Of a DNA stretch of 62,678 nucleotides, positions 40,479-49,382 are shown in pieces. The stretch comes from Solirubrobacterales bacterium (GTDB taxonomy: Bacteria; Actinomycetota; Thermoleophilia; Solirubrobacterales; 70-9). Numbering within the stretch: position 1 is the first letter of the stretch; each line of letters opens with the position of its first letter. The stretch is taken from positions 1-62,678 of the forward strand of contig JAJNAZ010000013.1 in NCBI GenBank assembly GCA_021155855.1, read 5' to 3'. The notes below the pieces were generated by a model. That model had not been told where the DNA came from and ran no database searches. It saw only the letters and a program-made list of their open reading frames with translations. Made by a program: the position numbers and the translations under genes.

Positions 40479-41039
40479 TCAGTCCTCCTTCACGGCAGCG
40501 AGATCGAGCGCGAGCTTCACCTTGTCGGCGACTACGGCGTCGCCGCTGCCGAGCGCGGCGTTGAAGCGCATGCCGTACTCACGCCGCGAGAGCTGGCCGC
40601 TGACCTCGAGGCCTAGCCGCTCTTCGTCGCGTGCCCCGAGGCCGGTGCCGAGCACCTCGGCCTCGAGCTCGAGCTCGTGTGTGACCCCGTTCAGCGTCAG
40701 CTCGCCGACGATCCGCAGGGTCTCCTCGTCGATCGCCTCGATGCGCGTCGACTCGAAGCGAAGCTCCGGGTGGGTGCCCGCGTCGAAGAAGTCGGCCGAG
40801 CGCAGATGCTCGTCGCGCTGCTCCTGGCCGGTGTAGACCGATGCTGACTTCACGGTCCCATAGACCCGCGAGGAGTCGAGGTCCTCACCGAACTCGACCG
40901 TCCCCTCGAACTCGCGGAACTCGCCGCGGACGGTGGCGACACCCATGTGCTTGACGGCGAAGCCGACCTTCGAGTGGACCGGGTCGATCGTCCAGGTGCC
41001 GGTCGGGATTGCGGTGCGGGTGAGTGTTGCGGTTGTCAT
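40479..41039 (-). CDS. YceI family protein
   Basis: The 186-residue lipocalin-like protein has the YceI patterns TWTIDPVHSKVGFAVKHMGV, VRGEFREFEGTVEF, HLRSADFFDAGTHPELRFES and the end VADKVKLALDL. YceI proteins bind polyisoprenoid or amide lipids. There is no signal peptide, so it is cytoplasmic. The ATG at 41039 has GGAGGAG. It is divergent from marR, with a promoter (TTGCTT, 18 bases, TATAGT on the minus strand) lying across two operators, so repression by the MarR protein is very likely. Confidence 0.93.
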   Translation of the reverse strand: MTTATLTRTAIPTGTWTIDPVHSKVGFAVKHMGVATVRGEFREFEGTVEFGEDLDSSRVYGTVKSASVYTGQEQRDEHLRSADFFDAGTHPELRFESTRIEAIDEETLRIVGELTLNGVTHELELEAEVLGTGLGARDEERLGLEVSGQLSRREYGMRFNAALGSGDAVVADKVKLALDLAAVKED

Positions 41040-41067
41040 TTCGTTCTCCTCCGGGAGTCGAGTTAAA

Positions 41068-41106
41068 TGCTTGCGCAAACAACTATATCATATGCTTGCG
41101 CAAGCA
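41068..41106. promoter_or_regulatory. Two MarR-type operators between yceI and marR
   Basis: TGCTTGCGCAAGCA at 41093-41106 is a perfect 14-bp palindrome; TGCTTGCGCAAACA at 41068-41081 is the same site with two mismatches to symmetry. Their centres are 25 bp apart, and the AT-rich spacer holds the promoters of both divergent genes. Confidence 0.8.
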
Positions 41107-41131
41107 AGCAATAACGGGTACGCTTGGGCCG

Positions 41132-41599
41132 ATGAAGGCCGCGGAGACGACACCCGCCTCCGCGCCCCTGAGCGCGGCCGGCTTGCGCACCTGGAAAGCC
41201 TTCCTTCGCGCCCACTCGCGCCTCGCGCCCGAGCTTGACCAAGAGCTGCGCGAGCGACACGGCTTCGCCCTCGGCGACCTCGACGTGCTCGCCCAGCTCG
41301 CCGAGGCCCCCGGCGGCCGGTTGCGGATGTGCGACCTCGCGCAGGCGGTCGTCTTGAGCCCGAGCGGGCTCTCGCGTCGCGTCGATCGCCTCGAGCGTGC
41401 GGAGCTGGTCACCAGGGAGCGCGCCGGCCATGATGCGAGGAACATCGAGGCCCGGCTCACGCCCGCCGGTAACGGGCTCCTCGTTCGCCTGCGCGCGAGC
41501 CATCGGGCCGCGGTCAAGGCTCGCTTCGCCGATCGCTTCAGCACCGAGGAGCTCGAGACCCTGGCCGAGCTCCTGGGGCGGCTGACGGACGAGAGCTGA
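41132..41599 (+). CDS. MarR family transcriptional regulator
   Basis: The 155-residue winged-helix protein has ALGDLDVLAQLAEAPGGRLR and DLAQAVVLSPSGLSRRVDRL as the recognition helix region and DARNIEARLTPAGNGLL as the wing. It probably binds as a dimer to the two palindromes in the shared promoter region, repressing itself and yceI until a ligand releases it. The ATG at 41132 lies seven bases after TACGCT, so it may be leaderless. The frame is open upstream to 41024 but includes the operators. Confidence 0.92.
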   Translation: MKAAETTPASAPLSAAGLRTWKAFLRAHSRLAPELDQELRERHGFALGDLDVLAQLAEAPGGRLRMCDLAQAVVLSPSGLSRRVDRLERAELVTRERAGHDARNIEARLTPAGNGLLVRLRASHRAAVKARFADRFSTEELETLAELLGRLTDES

Positions 41600-41723
41600 G
41601 CGACGGTTAGACGGCAAACAGCGAGACGAGGTCAGCGGTGGGCCCAACGACCCCGCCGCGATCCGCAGCCTCAGATATCTCCCTAGGGTGACGGCGGCAT
41701 CGGCTAACGAGAAGGGAGTACCG

Positions 41724-42610
41724 ATGATGGAGCGAGACGGATACCCGCCCGGCGTCCCGTGCTGGATCGACACCACGCAGCCCGACCCGGAGTCGGCCGT
41801 CGACTTCTACAAGGGGCTGTTCGGATGGGAGTTCGAGGACGTGCTGCCGCCGGGATCGCCCGGCAAGTACTTCGTCGCGCGGCTTCACGGCGGCGACGTC
41901 GGGGCCGTCGGATCACAGCCGGAGGGCGCGCCGCCGATGGCGGTCTGGAACACCTACGTCTGGGTCGAGAGCGCCGACGAAACCGCGTCCAAGGTCATCG
42001 ATGCCGGGAGCACCGTGCTGATGGATCCGTTCGACATCATGAACTCGGGCCGGATAGCAGCGTTCGCGGATCCGTCGGGTGCCGCGTTCTGCGTCTGGCA
42101 GGCCAAGGAGCACCGGGGGGCGAAGATCGTCAACGAGCCCGGCAGCCTGAACTTCAACGACCTCAACACCCGCGACCCGGAGGGCGCCAAGTCCTTCTAC
42201 GGCTCGGTGTTCGGCTGGGAGACGCCCGGTCTCAACGGCGGCTTTGAGATGTGGACCCTGCCCGGCTACGGCGACCACCTCGAGCAAGCCGACCCGGGGC
42301 TCCGTGAGCGCATGGCCGACACCGGCGCGCCGGCGGGGTTCGAGGACGTGGTCGCAAGCCTCAACCCGATCGTCGACGACGGGCCGGAGACGCCGCCCCA
42401 CTGGGGCGTGACCTTCGCGGTCGACGACGCGGACGCGATCGCCGACAGAGCGCGAGAGCTCGGCGGGCAAGTGGTCGCCGCGCCGTTCGACGCGCCTGGG
42501 TCAGGATGACCGTGATCACCGACCCCCAGGGAGCGACGTTCACGGCGAGCAAGTTCGTGCCCGAGAACAAGGATCTGCCGACGGGAGTCGACGCCGCGAG
42601 GAGCGCTTGA
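41724..42610 (+). pseudogene. Two-domain VOC protein gene with frame break near the end
   Basis: Two VOC domains are clear: PGVPCWIDTTQPDPESAVDF and SLNFNDLNTRDPEGAKSFYG, each followed by FGWE. The frame stops at 42509 after APFDAPGSG. One more base at about 42497 (GCGCCTTGGGTC instead of GCGCCTGGGTC) restores WVRMTVITDPQGATF to the natural end at 42610. The intact protein would have about 295 residues. Two-domain VOC proteins of this kind are linked to hydroxylation or resistance. ATG 41724 has AGGGAG upstream. Confidence 0.85.
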
Positions 42611-42638
42611 CAGGGGCCGCCGATCGGGTCCCAGAGGC

Positions 42639-43028
42639 TTACGACGGGAGGTCGACGGCGCGCGGTTTCGGCTGCCAGAGGGCGACCTCGGCACCGTCGG
42701 GCACGCCGACCACGCTGCGCCAGCCCTGAGGGCCCTCCCGGGCGTCGAGCAAGACCCTCGCTCCGGCCCTGCGCGCGGCGTCGGTGGCGGCGTCGATCCG
42801 CCCGACCTCGACGTAGGGCAGCCAGAGCGAGCGCCGCGTTCCGCACTCGACCACGCCGCCCTCGAGCCCGCCGCCCCAGTCGAAGCCGTGGTACGAGCGA
42901 GCTTCGGCCTTTAGGCGCTCGACCCCCCAGCCGAAAAGGTGCGAGTAGAACCCGCAGGCACGGGCCAGGTTGCAGGTGTGAAGCTCGAGGTGGACGATCG
43001 CGCTCGGTCCTCGATGTGGCGGTGGCAT
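42639..43028 (-). CDS. VOC family protein
   Basis: The 129-residue single-domain protein has SAIVHLELHTCNLARACGFY, then FGWGVERLKAEARSYHGFDW and the end SVVGVPDGAEVALWQPK. It converges on the broken two-domain VOC gene at 41724 with 28 bp between stops, and it is divergent from the ECF sigma gene at 43114, which might control it. The ATG at 43028 is the first that matches the family start. Confidence 0.88.
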   Translation of the reverse strand: MPPPHRGPSAIVHLELHTCNLARACGFYSHLFGWGVERLKAEARSYHGFDWGGGLEGGVVECGTRRSLWLPYVEVGRIDAATDAARRAGARVLLDAREGPQGWRSVVGVPDGAEVALWQPKPRAVDLPS

Positions 43029-43113
43029 TCGCTCGTATAGATCCCCCTGCGCACCGAATCCATCGCACCGGCGATGGATTTTCGGGGTCGGCCGGGTCAA
43101 AAGGGGTGAGCGA

Positions 43114-44151
43114 ATGGGTTCCCCGATCGCGACAACGCCCGATTCCGGTGAGCCGGCAGCGCCCCGCGGTGGCGACCATGCCGCGTTCGAGCGACTGATC
43201 GAACCCCACCGCGCCCGCCTCCACGCGCACTGCTACCGGATGCTGGGCACTTCCCACGACGCCGACGATGCCCTGCAGGAGACGCTGCTGCGGGCTTGGC
43301 GCGGCCTGCCCGGTTTCGAGGGCAGAAGCTCGCTTCGTTCCTGGCTCTATCGGATCGCCACCAACGTCTGCCTGCGTGCGATCGAGCGGCGGCCGAAGCG
43401 GATCATGCCGGTCGACTACGGTCCGCCCGGCGATCCGCACGACGAGCCCGATGCGCCGCTGGTCGAGTCGGTCTGGGTCGAACCCTATGAGGACGGGGCG
43501 ATCGCCGACGGCCTCGCCTCGCCCGAGGCGCGCTACGAGGAGCGCGAGAGCGTCGAGCTCGCCTTCATCGCCGCGTTGCAGCATCTGCCCGAGCGCCAGC
43601 GGGCGGTGCTGCTGCTCCGCGACGTGCTCGGGTTTGCGCCGAGCGAGATCGCGTCGGCGCTCGACGCAACTCCGCCGGCGATCTACAGCGCCCTGCAGCG
43701 CGCACACGAAGCCGTCGACCGGCGGCTTCCAGCGCGCAGCCAGCAGGCCACGCTTCGCGCGATCCCGGACTCGCATCTGCGCGACACGGTGGCGCGCTTC
43801 GTCGAGGCGTGGGAGGCGAGCGATGTCGCCGCGATCGCCGCGATGCTCACCGACGATGCCGTGACGGCGATGCCGCCGCGCCCGAGCTGGTACCGCGGGC
43901 GCGACGCCGTCGCCGCCTTCCTCACCAATTGGCCGCTTGCCGACGGCGAGCGCTGGCGCCTCGCACCCGCGAGCGCCAACGGCCAGATCGCCTTCGGGGT
44001 CTACGGGCCCGAGAGCGGCGGCGACCGCTTCGTCCCGCATGCGATCTTCCTGCTCACCCTCGAGCCTGACGCCCGCATCGCCGAGCTGATCGCGTTCCTG
44101 GAGCCCGGCGCCATCGTTCGGTTTGGGCTCCCGCGGGCGCTTCGCGGCTAG
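43114..44151 (+). CDS. ECF sigma factor with C-terminal SnoaL domain (paralogue 2)
   Basis: The protein has 345 residues. Region 2 (HRARLHAHCYRMLGTSHDAD, then DALQETLLRAWRGLPGFEGR) and region 4 (LPERQRAVLLLRDVLGFAPS) are followed by a complete SnoaL-like domain (LTDDAVTAMPPRPSWYRGR to GLPRALRG). It is the same subgroup as 35786-36790. It probably directs transcription of genes close to it, such as the MFS exporter 88 bp downstream, and may control itself through its C-terminal domain. Confidence 0.92.
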   Translation: MGSPIATTPDSGEPAAPRGGDHAAFERLIEPHRARLHAHCYRMLGTSHDADDALQETLLRAWRGLPGFEGRSSLRSWLYRIATNVCLRAIERRPKRIMPVDYGPPGDPHDEPDAPLVESVWVEPYEDGAIADGLASPEARYEERESVELAFIAALQHLPERQRAVLLLRDVLGFAPSEIASALDATPPAIYSALQRAHEAVDRRLPARSQQATLRAIPDSHLRDTVARFVEAWEASDVAAIAAMLTDDAVTAMPPRPSWYRGRDAVAAFLTNWPLADGERWRLAPASANGQIAFGVYGPESGGDRFVPHAIFLLTLEPDARIAELIAFLEPGAIVRFGLPRALRG

Positions 44152-44239
44152 CGGGCACCGACCCGATTGATTCCGCCCCGGCGGCGGATCTCTACCTCCA
44201 AACGCCGGCGGGGATGCCGCCGCTACCGAGAGGAGAGCC

Positions 44240-45673
44240 ATGCCCACGAAAGCGTTCGCGACCCGGTCTCAAACCTGGGTGCTCGTCCTTGCCTCGGCGG
44301 CCTCGTTCATGGCGGCGCTCGACACGCTCGTCGTCACCACGGCCCTGACCACGATCCGCGTCGACCTCGATGCTTCGCTCGAGCAGCTCGAGTGGACCGT
44401 CAACGCCTACAACCTGAGCTTCGCCGTGCTGCTGATGTCGGCGGCGGTACTCGGCGACCGGTTCGGGCGCCAGCGGATGTTCGCCGGCGGCGTGGCGCTG
44501 TTCGCGCTCGCGTCGGCCGCGTGCGCCGTGGCGCCGTCGGTCGGGTGGCTGATCGCTGCGCGCGCGGCCCAGGGCGTCGGCGCCGCGCTGATCACCACGC
44601 TGGCGCTCGCGCTCGTCGGCACGGCGTTTGCGCCGCAGCGGCGCGGCTCGGCGCTCGGCATCTTCTTCGCCCTCACCGGTCTCGCCGTCGCCAGCGGGCC
44701 GCTGATCGGCGGCGCGATCACCGAGGGGATCGCCTGGGAGTGGATCTTCTGGCTCAACGTTCCGATCGGGCTGGCGCTGGCGCCGCTCGCGCTCGCGCGG
44801 ATCCCCGAGAGCTTCGGTCCCGACAAGGGCCTCGACCTGCCGGGCCTCGCCTTGGTCACCGCCGGAGCCCTCGGCCTCGTCTGGGGTCTGGTGCGCGGGA
44901 ACATCGCCGGATGGGGGAGCGTCGAGGTCGTCGCGACGCTCGCCGGTGGCGCGGTCATGGTCGCCGCCTTCGTCGCCTGGCAGCTGCGCGCGCCGGAGCC
45001 GATGCTGCCGATGCGCTTCTTCCGCTCGCGCACGTTCTCGGCCGGCAACGCGGCGATCTTCTTCGCCGTCGCCGCGCTTTTCTGCGGCGTCTTCTTCATC
45101 GCCCAGTTCATGCAGAGCGGGCTCGGCTACGGCCCGCTCGACGCCGGCCTCCGCCTCCTGCCGTGGACGGCGACGCTGTTCTTCGTCGCGCCGATCGCCG
45201 GCGCCCTGGTCGACCGGTTCGGCGAGCGTCCGTTCATGATCGCCGGTCCGTTGCTGCAGGCGGCCGGCATGGGTTGGATCGCGCTCGTCGCCGACGCGGG
45301 GATCGCCTACGGCGCCCTGATCCCGCCCCTGATCGTCGCCGGCGTCGGAGTATCGATGTCGTTCCCGGCCGCTCAGAACTCCGTCGTCGGCGCGGTGCCC
45401 GAGGCGGCGATCGGCAAGGCGGCGGGCACCAACATGACGATGCGCGAGCTCGGCGGCGTCTTCGGCATCGCGATCAGCGTCGCGGTGTTCGCGGGCGCCG
45501 GAAGCTATGCCTCCGCGCAGGCGTTCAGCGACGGCTTCGTCGCGGCGATGGGCACCTCGGCGGCGCTGTCGGTGCTCGGCGCCCTGTGCGGCGCCGCGCT
45601 TCCGCGCCGGTCGAAGCGGGCCGCTGCGGTGCCCGCGACGGCGATCCCGGCGATCGAGGCGGAGGGCCGTTGA
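44240..45673 (+). CDS. MFS transporter, DHA2 (EmrB/QacA) type
   Basis: The 477-residue protein has about 14 membrane helices. Motif A is visible as LGDRFGRQRMF in loop 2-3 and motif C-like GLAVASGPLIGGAI in helix 5, with the family start MAALDTLVVTTAL containing the D of motif D1. Such proteins export drugs or hydrophobic compounds with proton antiport. The ribosome site GAGAGGAGAG is strong. It is downstream of an ECF sigma gene in the same orientation and upstream of a DHFR-like gene. Confidence 0.94.
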   Translation: MPTKAFATRSQTWVLVLASAASFMAALDTLVVTTALTTIRVDLDASLEQLEWTVNAYNLSFAVLLMSAAVLGDRFGRQRMFAGGVALFALASAACAVAPSVGWLIAARAAQGVGAALITTLALALVGTAFAPQRRGSALGIFFALTGLAVASGPLIGGAITEGIAWEWIFWLNVPIGLALAPLALARIPESFGPDKGLDLPGLALVTAGALGLVWGLVRGNIAGWGSVEVVATLAGGAVMVAAFVAWQLRAPEPMLPMRFFRSRTFSAGNAAIFFAVAALFCGVFFIAQFMQSGLGYGPLDAGLRLLPWTATLFFVAPIAGALVDRFGERPFMIAGPLLQAAGMGWIALVADAGIAYGALIPPLIVAGVGVSMSFPAAQNSVVGAVPEAAIGKAAGTNMTMRELGGVFGIAISVAVFAGAGSYASAQAFSDGFVAAMGTSAALSVLGALCGAALPRRSKRAAAVPATAIPAIEAEGR

Positions 45674-45736
45674 GCGCCAACAACCTCCATGTGCTAGTCA
45701 CCGCTCACGACGACCGCGCGCAAGCTGATCTACTCG

Positions 45737-46273
45737 ATGGGAGTCTCGCTCGACGGCTTCATCGCCGGGCCCGAGGGCGAGATCGGCTGGGCGGCACCCG
45801 ACGAGGAGCTGCACCGGTTCCACAACGAGCAGACGCGGGCGATGGGCGGGCACCTCTGCGGGCGGCGGCTCTACGAGGAGATGGTCTTCTGGGAGACCGC
45901 GGACGAGAACCCGTCGGCGGCCGAGCACGTGCTCGAGTTTGCCCGGATCTGGAAGCAGAGCCCAAAGATCGTGTTCTCGACCACGCTCGAGAGGGTCGAG
46001 GGCAACGCGAGGCTGGTCCGGGACCACGTCGGTGAAGAGGTCGCGAAGCTGAAGGCACAAGCCGGCAAGGACCTGTCCGTCGGCGGGGCCAACCTCGCCG
46101 CGAGCCTGATCGAGCTCGGCCTCGTCGACGAGTACCGGCTCTTCGTCAGCCCGGTTGTCCTCGGCGCAGGCACGGCGTACTTTCCCGCCCTCGACGAGGG
46201 GATCGACCTCGCGCTGGTCGAGACACGGGTTTTCGGTTCCCGCGTCGTCTACCTTCGCTATCTGAGCGTCTGA
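45737..46273 (+). CDS. Dihydrofolate reductase family protein (second paralogue)
   Basis: The protein has 178 residues, MGVSLDGFIAGPEGEIGWAA to FGSRVVYLRYLSV, with LSVGGANLAASLIELGLVDE as the nucleotide part and VVLGAGTAYFPAL. Relatives start eight to ten residues earlier with RKLIYSMGVSLDGF; those residues are encoded here (ARKLIYS) but no start codon precedes them, only ACG codons, so the natural start may have been mutated or is non-standard. The role is NADPH-dependent reduction of an unknown substrate. Confidence 0.85.
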   Translation: MGVSLDGFIAGPEGEIGWAAPDEELHRFHNEQTRAMGGHLCGRRLYEEMVFWETADENPSAAEHVLEFARIWKQSPKIVFSTTLERVEGNARLVRDHVGEEVAKLKAQAGKDLSVGGANLAASLIELGLVDEYRLFVSPVVLGAGTAYFPALDEGIDLALVETRVFGSRVVYLRYLSV

Positions 46274-46316
46274 CGGCCCCCGTGGTCGAGCGGCGATAGC
46301 AATTACCCTGCTCGCG

Positions 46317-47176
46317 ATGATGTCCGAGGCCCGGTTGCAGCGCACTGACGCCGGGCTCGTACCCGCCGAGGACGGCTGGTTCGTCGTCAACGCCCGCGAG
46401 GCACGCTGGCGGTACGGTGAGGGGCGGGGTGCCCGGCTGACGTTCGAGGGCGAGCCGGAGTTCCCGCAGGTCGGAATCAGCCTCTTCGTGCTCGCGCCGG
46501 GCCACCCGATCGGGATGTATCACTGGGAGGCGGATCAGGAGGACTTTCTGGTCCTGTGCGGCGAGGCGCTGCTGATCATCGAGGGCGAGGAGCGGCCGCT
46601 GCGGCAGTGGGACTTCGTCCACTGCCCGGCCGAGACCAAGCACATCGTCGTCGGCGCCGGCGAAGCGCCCTGCGCCGTGATCGGGGTTGGCGCACGCGAG
46701 CACCAGGCGGGCGCCGACTGGGGCGGCTACAGCGTCGACGAGGCTGCCCTCCGCCACGGCGCCGGCGTCGAGCGGGAGACGAACGACGCGGGCGAGGCTT
46801 ACGCGCGGCTCCCGAGGCGCGAGCCGATCGGATACCGCCACGGCTGGCTCTTCGAGTCCCGTGTGGTGCCTTCCGGGGCCGGCTACTTCCTGGTCGAGCG
46901 CGCGAAGGTCCCGCGTGGGACCACTCGCGCGGGCGGCGCGAGCAGGCCGGATGGGACGAGCACACCGCGTTCATGGACGGACTCGCCGAGGAGGCATTCG
47001 TCGTCCTCGGCGGCCCGGTCGGCGAGGGCGATGGCGACGACGCGCTGCTGGTCGTCGACGCCGACAACGAGGCGACGGTCCGTGCCCGCCTGGCCGAGGA
47101 CCCATGGCCCGACGATCTGCTGACGGTAAGGAGCATCCGGCCCTGGGCCGTTTGGGTGCGCGCGGCGCCGCCTTAG
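46317..47176 (+). pseudogene. Cupin-YciI gene with one frame break
   Basis: The first 185 residues form a cupin: FVLAPGHPIGMYHWEADQED and FLVLCGEALLIIEGEERPLR with LRQWDFVHCPAETKHIVVGA give metal-binding H and E. At about 46900 the frame changes; one more G in AAGGTCCCGCG restores KGPAWDHSRGRREQAGWDEH and a YciI-like domain (AFMDGLAEEAFVVLGGPVGE) ending at 47176. As read, the cupin frame ends at 47123. Whether the intact version is one fused protein or two overlapping genes is unclear, because no start codon for YciI is evident. ATG 46317 may be leaderless (TACCCT seven bases before). Confidence 0.75.
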
Positions 47177-47192
47177 CGCGCGACGTGGCCGG

Positions 47193-49340
47193 CTACGGCC
47201 GCGCTTCCGCGCCGACCGCGCCCCGCTCGACGTCGAGTCGCGGCAGGATTCGCTCGAGCCAATTCGGGATCCACCAGTTGCGGCTGCCGAGCAGCTGCAT
47301 CACGGCCGGAACGAGCACCATCCGGACGACGGTAGCGTCGAGGAAGATCGCCGCGGCCAGGCCGATCCCGAACAGCTTCAGGAACACGTCGGGTGCCGCC
47401 AGGAAGGCGAGGAAGACGACGACCATGATCGCGGCCGCCGCGGTGATCACCCGCGCGGTCTTCGCCAGCCCGTCGGCGACCGCCCGGCGGGTGTCGCCGT
47501 GCTTGAGGTACTCCTCGCGGATGCGCGAGATCAAGAAGACCTCGTAGTCCATCGAGAGGCCGAAGAGGATCGCGAACATCATCACCGGCAGGAACGGGGC
47601 CACCGGCACCTCGTGATCGATCCCGATCAGCTCGCCGACCGCGCCGCCCTTCGCCACCAGCGTCATCACGCCATAGGCGGCGCTGACCGAGAGCAGGTTC
47701 ATGATCGCGGCCTTGAGCGAGATCAGCGGTGAGTGGAAGGCGACCAGCAGAAGCAGGAAGGAGAGGCCGATGATGCCGGCGATGAACACGGGCATCCGGT
47801 CGACGATGTATTCGCTCTGGTCCTCGAGCGCGGCCGTCACGCCTCCGACCTGCGCCGTGACCCCGGTCTTTGACAGCGCCTCCGGGACGACGTCCTCGCG
47901 CAGCCGTTGGACGAGGTCCTCGGTCTCCGCGTCCTGAGGGGAGGTCGTCGGGATCACGGTGACGATCGCCGCGCTGCCATCTTCGTTGATGATCGGGTCG
48001 GGGACGAAGGCGACGCCGTCCTCGCCGCGGAGCCGCTGTGCCAGGGCGTCGATCTCGCCCTCCGCACTCGCATCGGGCAGCTCGGCGGCGATCACGAGCG
48101 GACCGTTCGTGCCGGGTCCGAACCCCTCCGTGTTCAGGTCGTAGGCCTGGCGGGTCATGGTGTCGGGCGGATCGTTGCCGGCGTCGGGAAAGCCCAGCCG
48201 CATGCCCAGCGCCGGGGCCGCCAGCGCGAGCAACAGCACCGTGGCGGCGATCGCGAACGGCCACGGCCGGCGCTGGACGATGTGACTCCAGCGCGCCGCC
48301 GGTGATTCGCCGTTCTCTTCCGCCCTCAGCGTCCGGCCGAGGAACGGGATCTTCAGCCGGTCCACCCGCGGCCCCAGGTAAGAGAGGAGTGCCGGCAGCA
48401 GCGTGACCGCCGCGAGCATCACCACGAGGACCGCGATCGAGGCCGAGATCGCGACGCCGTACATGTAGGGCAGGCCGGTGAGCAGAAGGCCGAGAACGGC
48501 GATCACGACGGTCGCGCCGGCGATGATCACGCTGCGCCCGGCGGTGGTGACGGCCTCGACCACCGCGTCGTGGCGGTCCTTGCCGTCGTTCATCGCAGAC
48601 CGGAACCGGGTCAGGACCAAGAGCGCGTAGTCGATTCCGACTCCGATGCCGATCAGTCCCGACACCGCCGTCGTCCAGTCGGGGACGTCGACGACGTTGG
48701 CAAGCAGGGCGATCAAGCCCGCGGAGGAGATCCCGAGGCCGGTGAGCGCGATCGCGAGCGGCAGGCCTGCGGCGACGACGGAGCCGAAGGCGATCAGCAG
48801 CACGATCGCAGCGCCGAGGAACCCGATCCCCTCCGGCGTCGGCGCCTCCTGCGCGCGGTAGATCGGATCACCGCCGAGCTTGATCTCGAGCCCGTCGCCG
48901 CTGTTGGCCTCGGCGGCGGCGATCAGCTGCTCGCCCTCCTCCTTCTCGACCTCCCATCCGGGGATCGTCAGCGGGAGCGTGGTCGTGCCAATCGTGCCGT
49001 CCTCGGAAATCCGGATCGGAGTCTCCTCGGCGATGTGATCGACCTGCTTCGCCTCGGCGAGGAAGGCGTCGACGCGCTCCTTCGCCGCGGGGCTGTCGGC
49101 TCCGGCCTCGTCCTTCCAGACGACGTAGACCTCCTGGCCGGAGTAGCCGTCGAACTGCCGCTCGGTGAGGTCGCTGGCCGCCTTCGACTCCGATCCCGGG
49201 GTGTCGTAGTCGGCGTTGTATTCGCCCGCCAGCGACGAGCCCAGCCCGATGATCACGACCGCGGCCACGACCCAAGCCACGACCATGCGGCCGCGGCGGC
49301 GGTAGGCGATGTCGGCGAGTCTGGCCAGACGACGCGTCAT
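47193..49340 (-). CDS. MMPL family transporter (RND superfamily)
   Basis: The 715-residue protein has the 12-helix RND layout in two halves. Each half has a first helix, a large outside domain, then five helices. The conserved GIGVGIDYALLVLTRFR and FGLSMDYEVFLISRIREEYL carry the Asp-Tyr proton-relay pairs. MMPL proteins export lipids or hydrophobic compounds across the actinobacterial membrane. It lies alone between the cupin-YciI gene and a hydrolase gene. A second MMPL gene is at 52221. Confidence 0.95.
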   Translation of the reverse strand: MTRRLARLADIAYRRRGRMVVAWVVAAVVIIGLGSSLAGEYNADYDTPGSESKAASDLTERQFDGYSGQEVYVVWKDEAGADSPAAKERVDAFLAEAKQVDHIAEETPIRISEDGTIGTTTLPLTIPGWEVEKEEGEQLIAAAEANSGDGLEIKLGGDPIYRAQEAPTPEGIGFLGAAIVLLIAFGSVVAAGLPLAIALTGLGISSAGLIALLANVVDVPDWTTAVSGLIGIGVGIDYALLVLTRFRSAMNDGKDRHDAVVEAVTTAGRSVIIAGATVVIAVLGLLLTGLPYMYGVAISASIAVLVVMLAAVTLLPALLSYLGPRVDRLKIPFLGRTLRAEENGESPAARWSHIVQRRPWPFAIAATVLLLALAAPALGMRLGFPDAGNDPPDTMTRQAYDLNTEGFGPGTNGPLVIAAELPDASAEGEIDALAQRLRGEDGVAFVPDPIINEDGSAAIVTVIPTTSPQDAETEDLVQRLREDVVPEALSKTGVTAQVGGVTAALEDQSEYIVDRMPVFIAGIIGLSFLLLLVAFHSPLISLKAAIMNLLSVSAAYGVMTLVAKGGAVGELIGIDHEVPVAPFLPVMMFAILFGLSMDYEVFLISRIREEYLKHGDTRRAVADGLAKTARVITAAAAIMVVVFLAFLAAPDVFLKLFGIGLAAAIFLDATVVRMVLVPAVMQLLGSRNWWIPNWLERILPRLDVERGAVGAEARP

Positions 49341-49382
49341 TCGGGGTCCTCTCGGTGGGCTGGCTCGGACGAGGTCAAGGTT

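Noticed and set aside
42361-44247. A 628-codon minus-strand frame across the second ECF sigma gene
   Set aside because: It is antisense to the sigma factor gene, which has clear region 2 and 4 motifs.
44167-46035. A 622-codon plus-strand frame over the MFS gene
   Set aside because: It is a shifted-frame shadow of the transporter with runs of Arg and no membrane helices.
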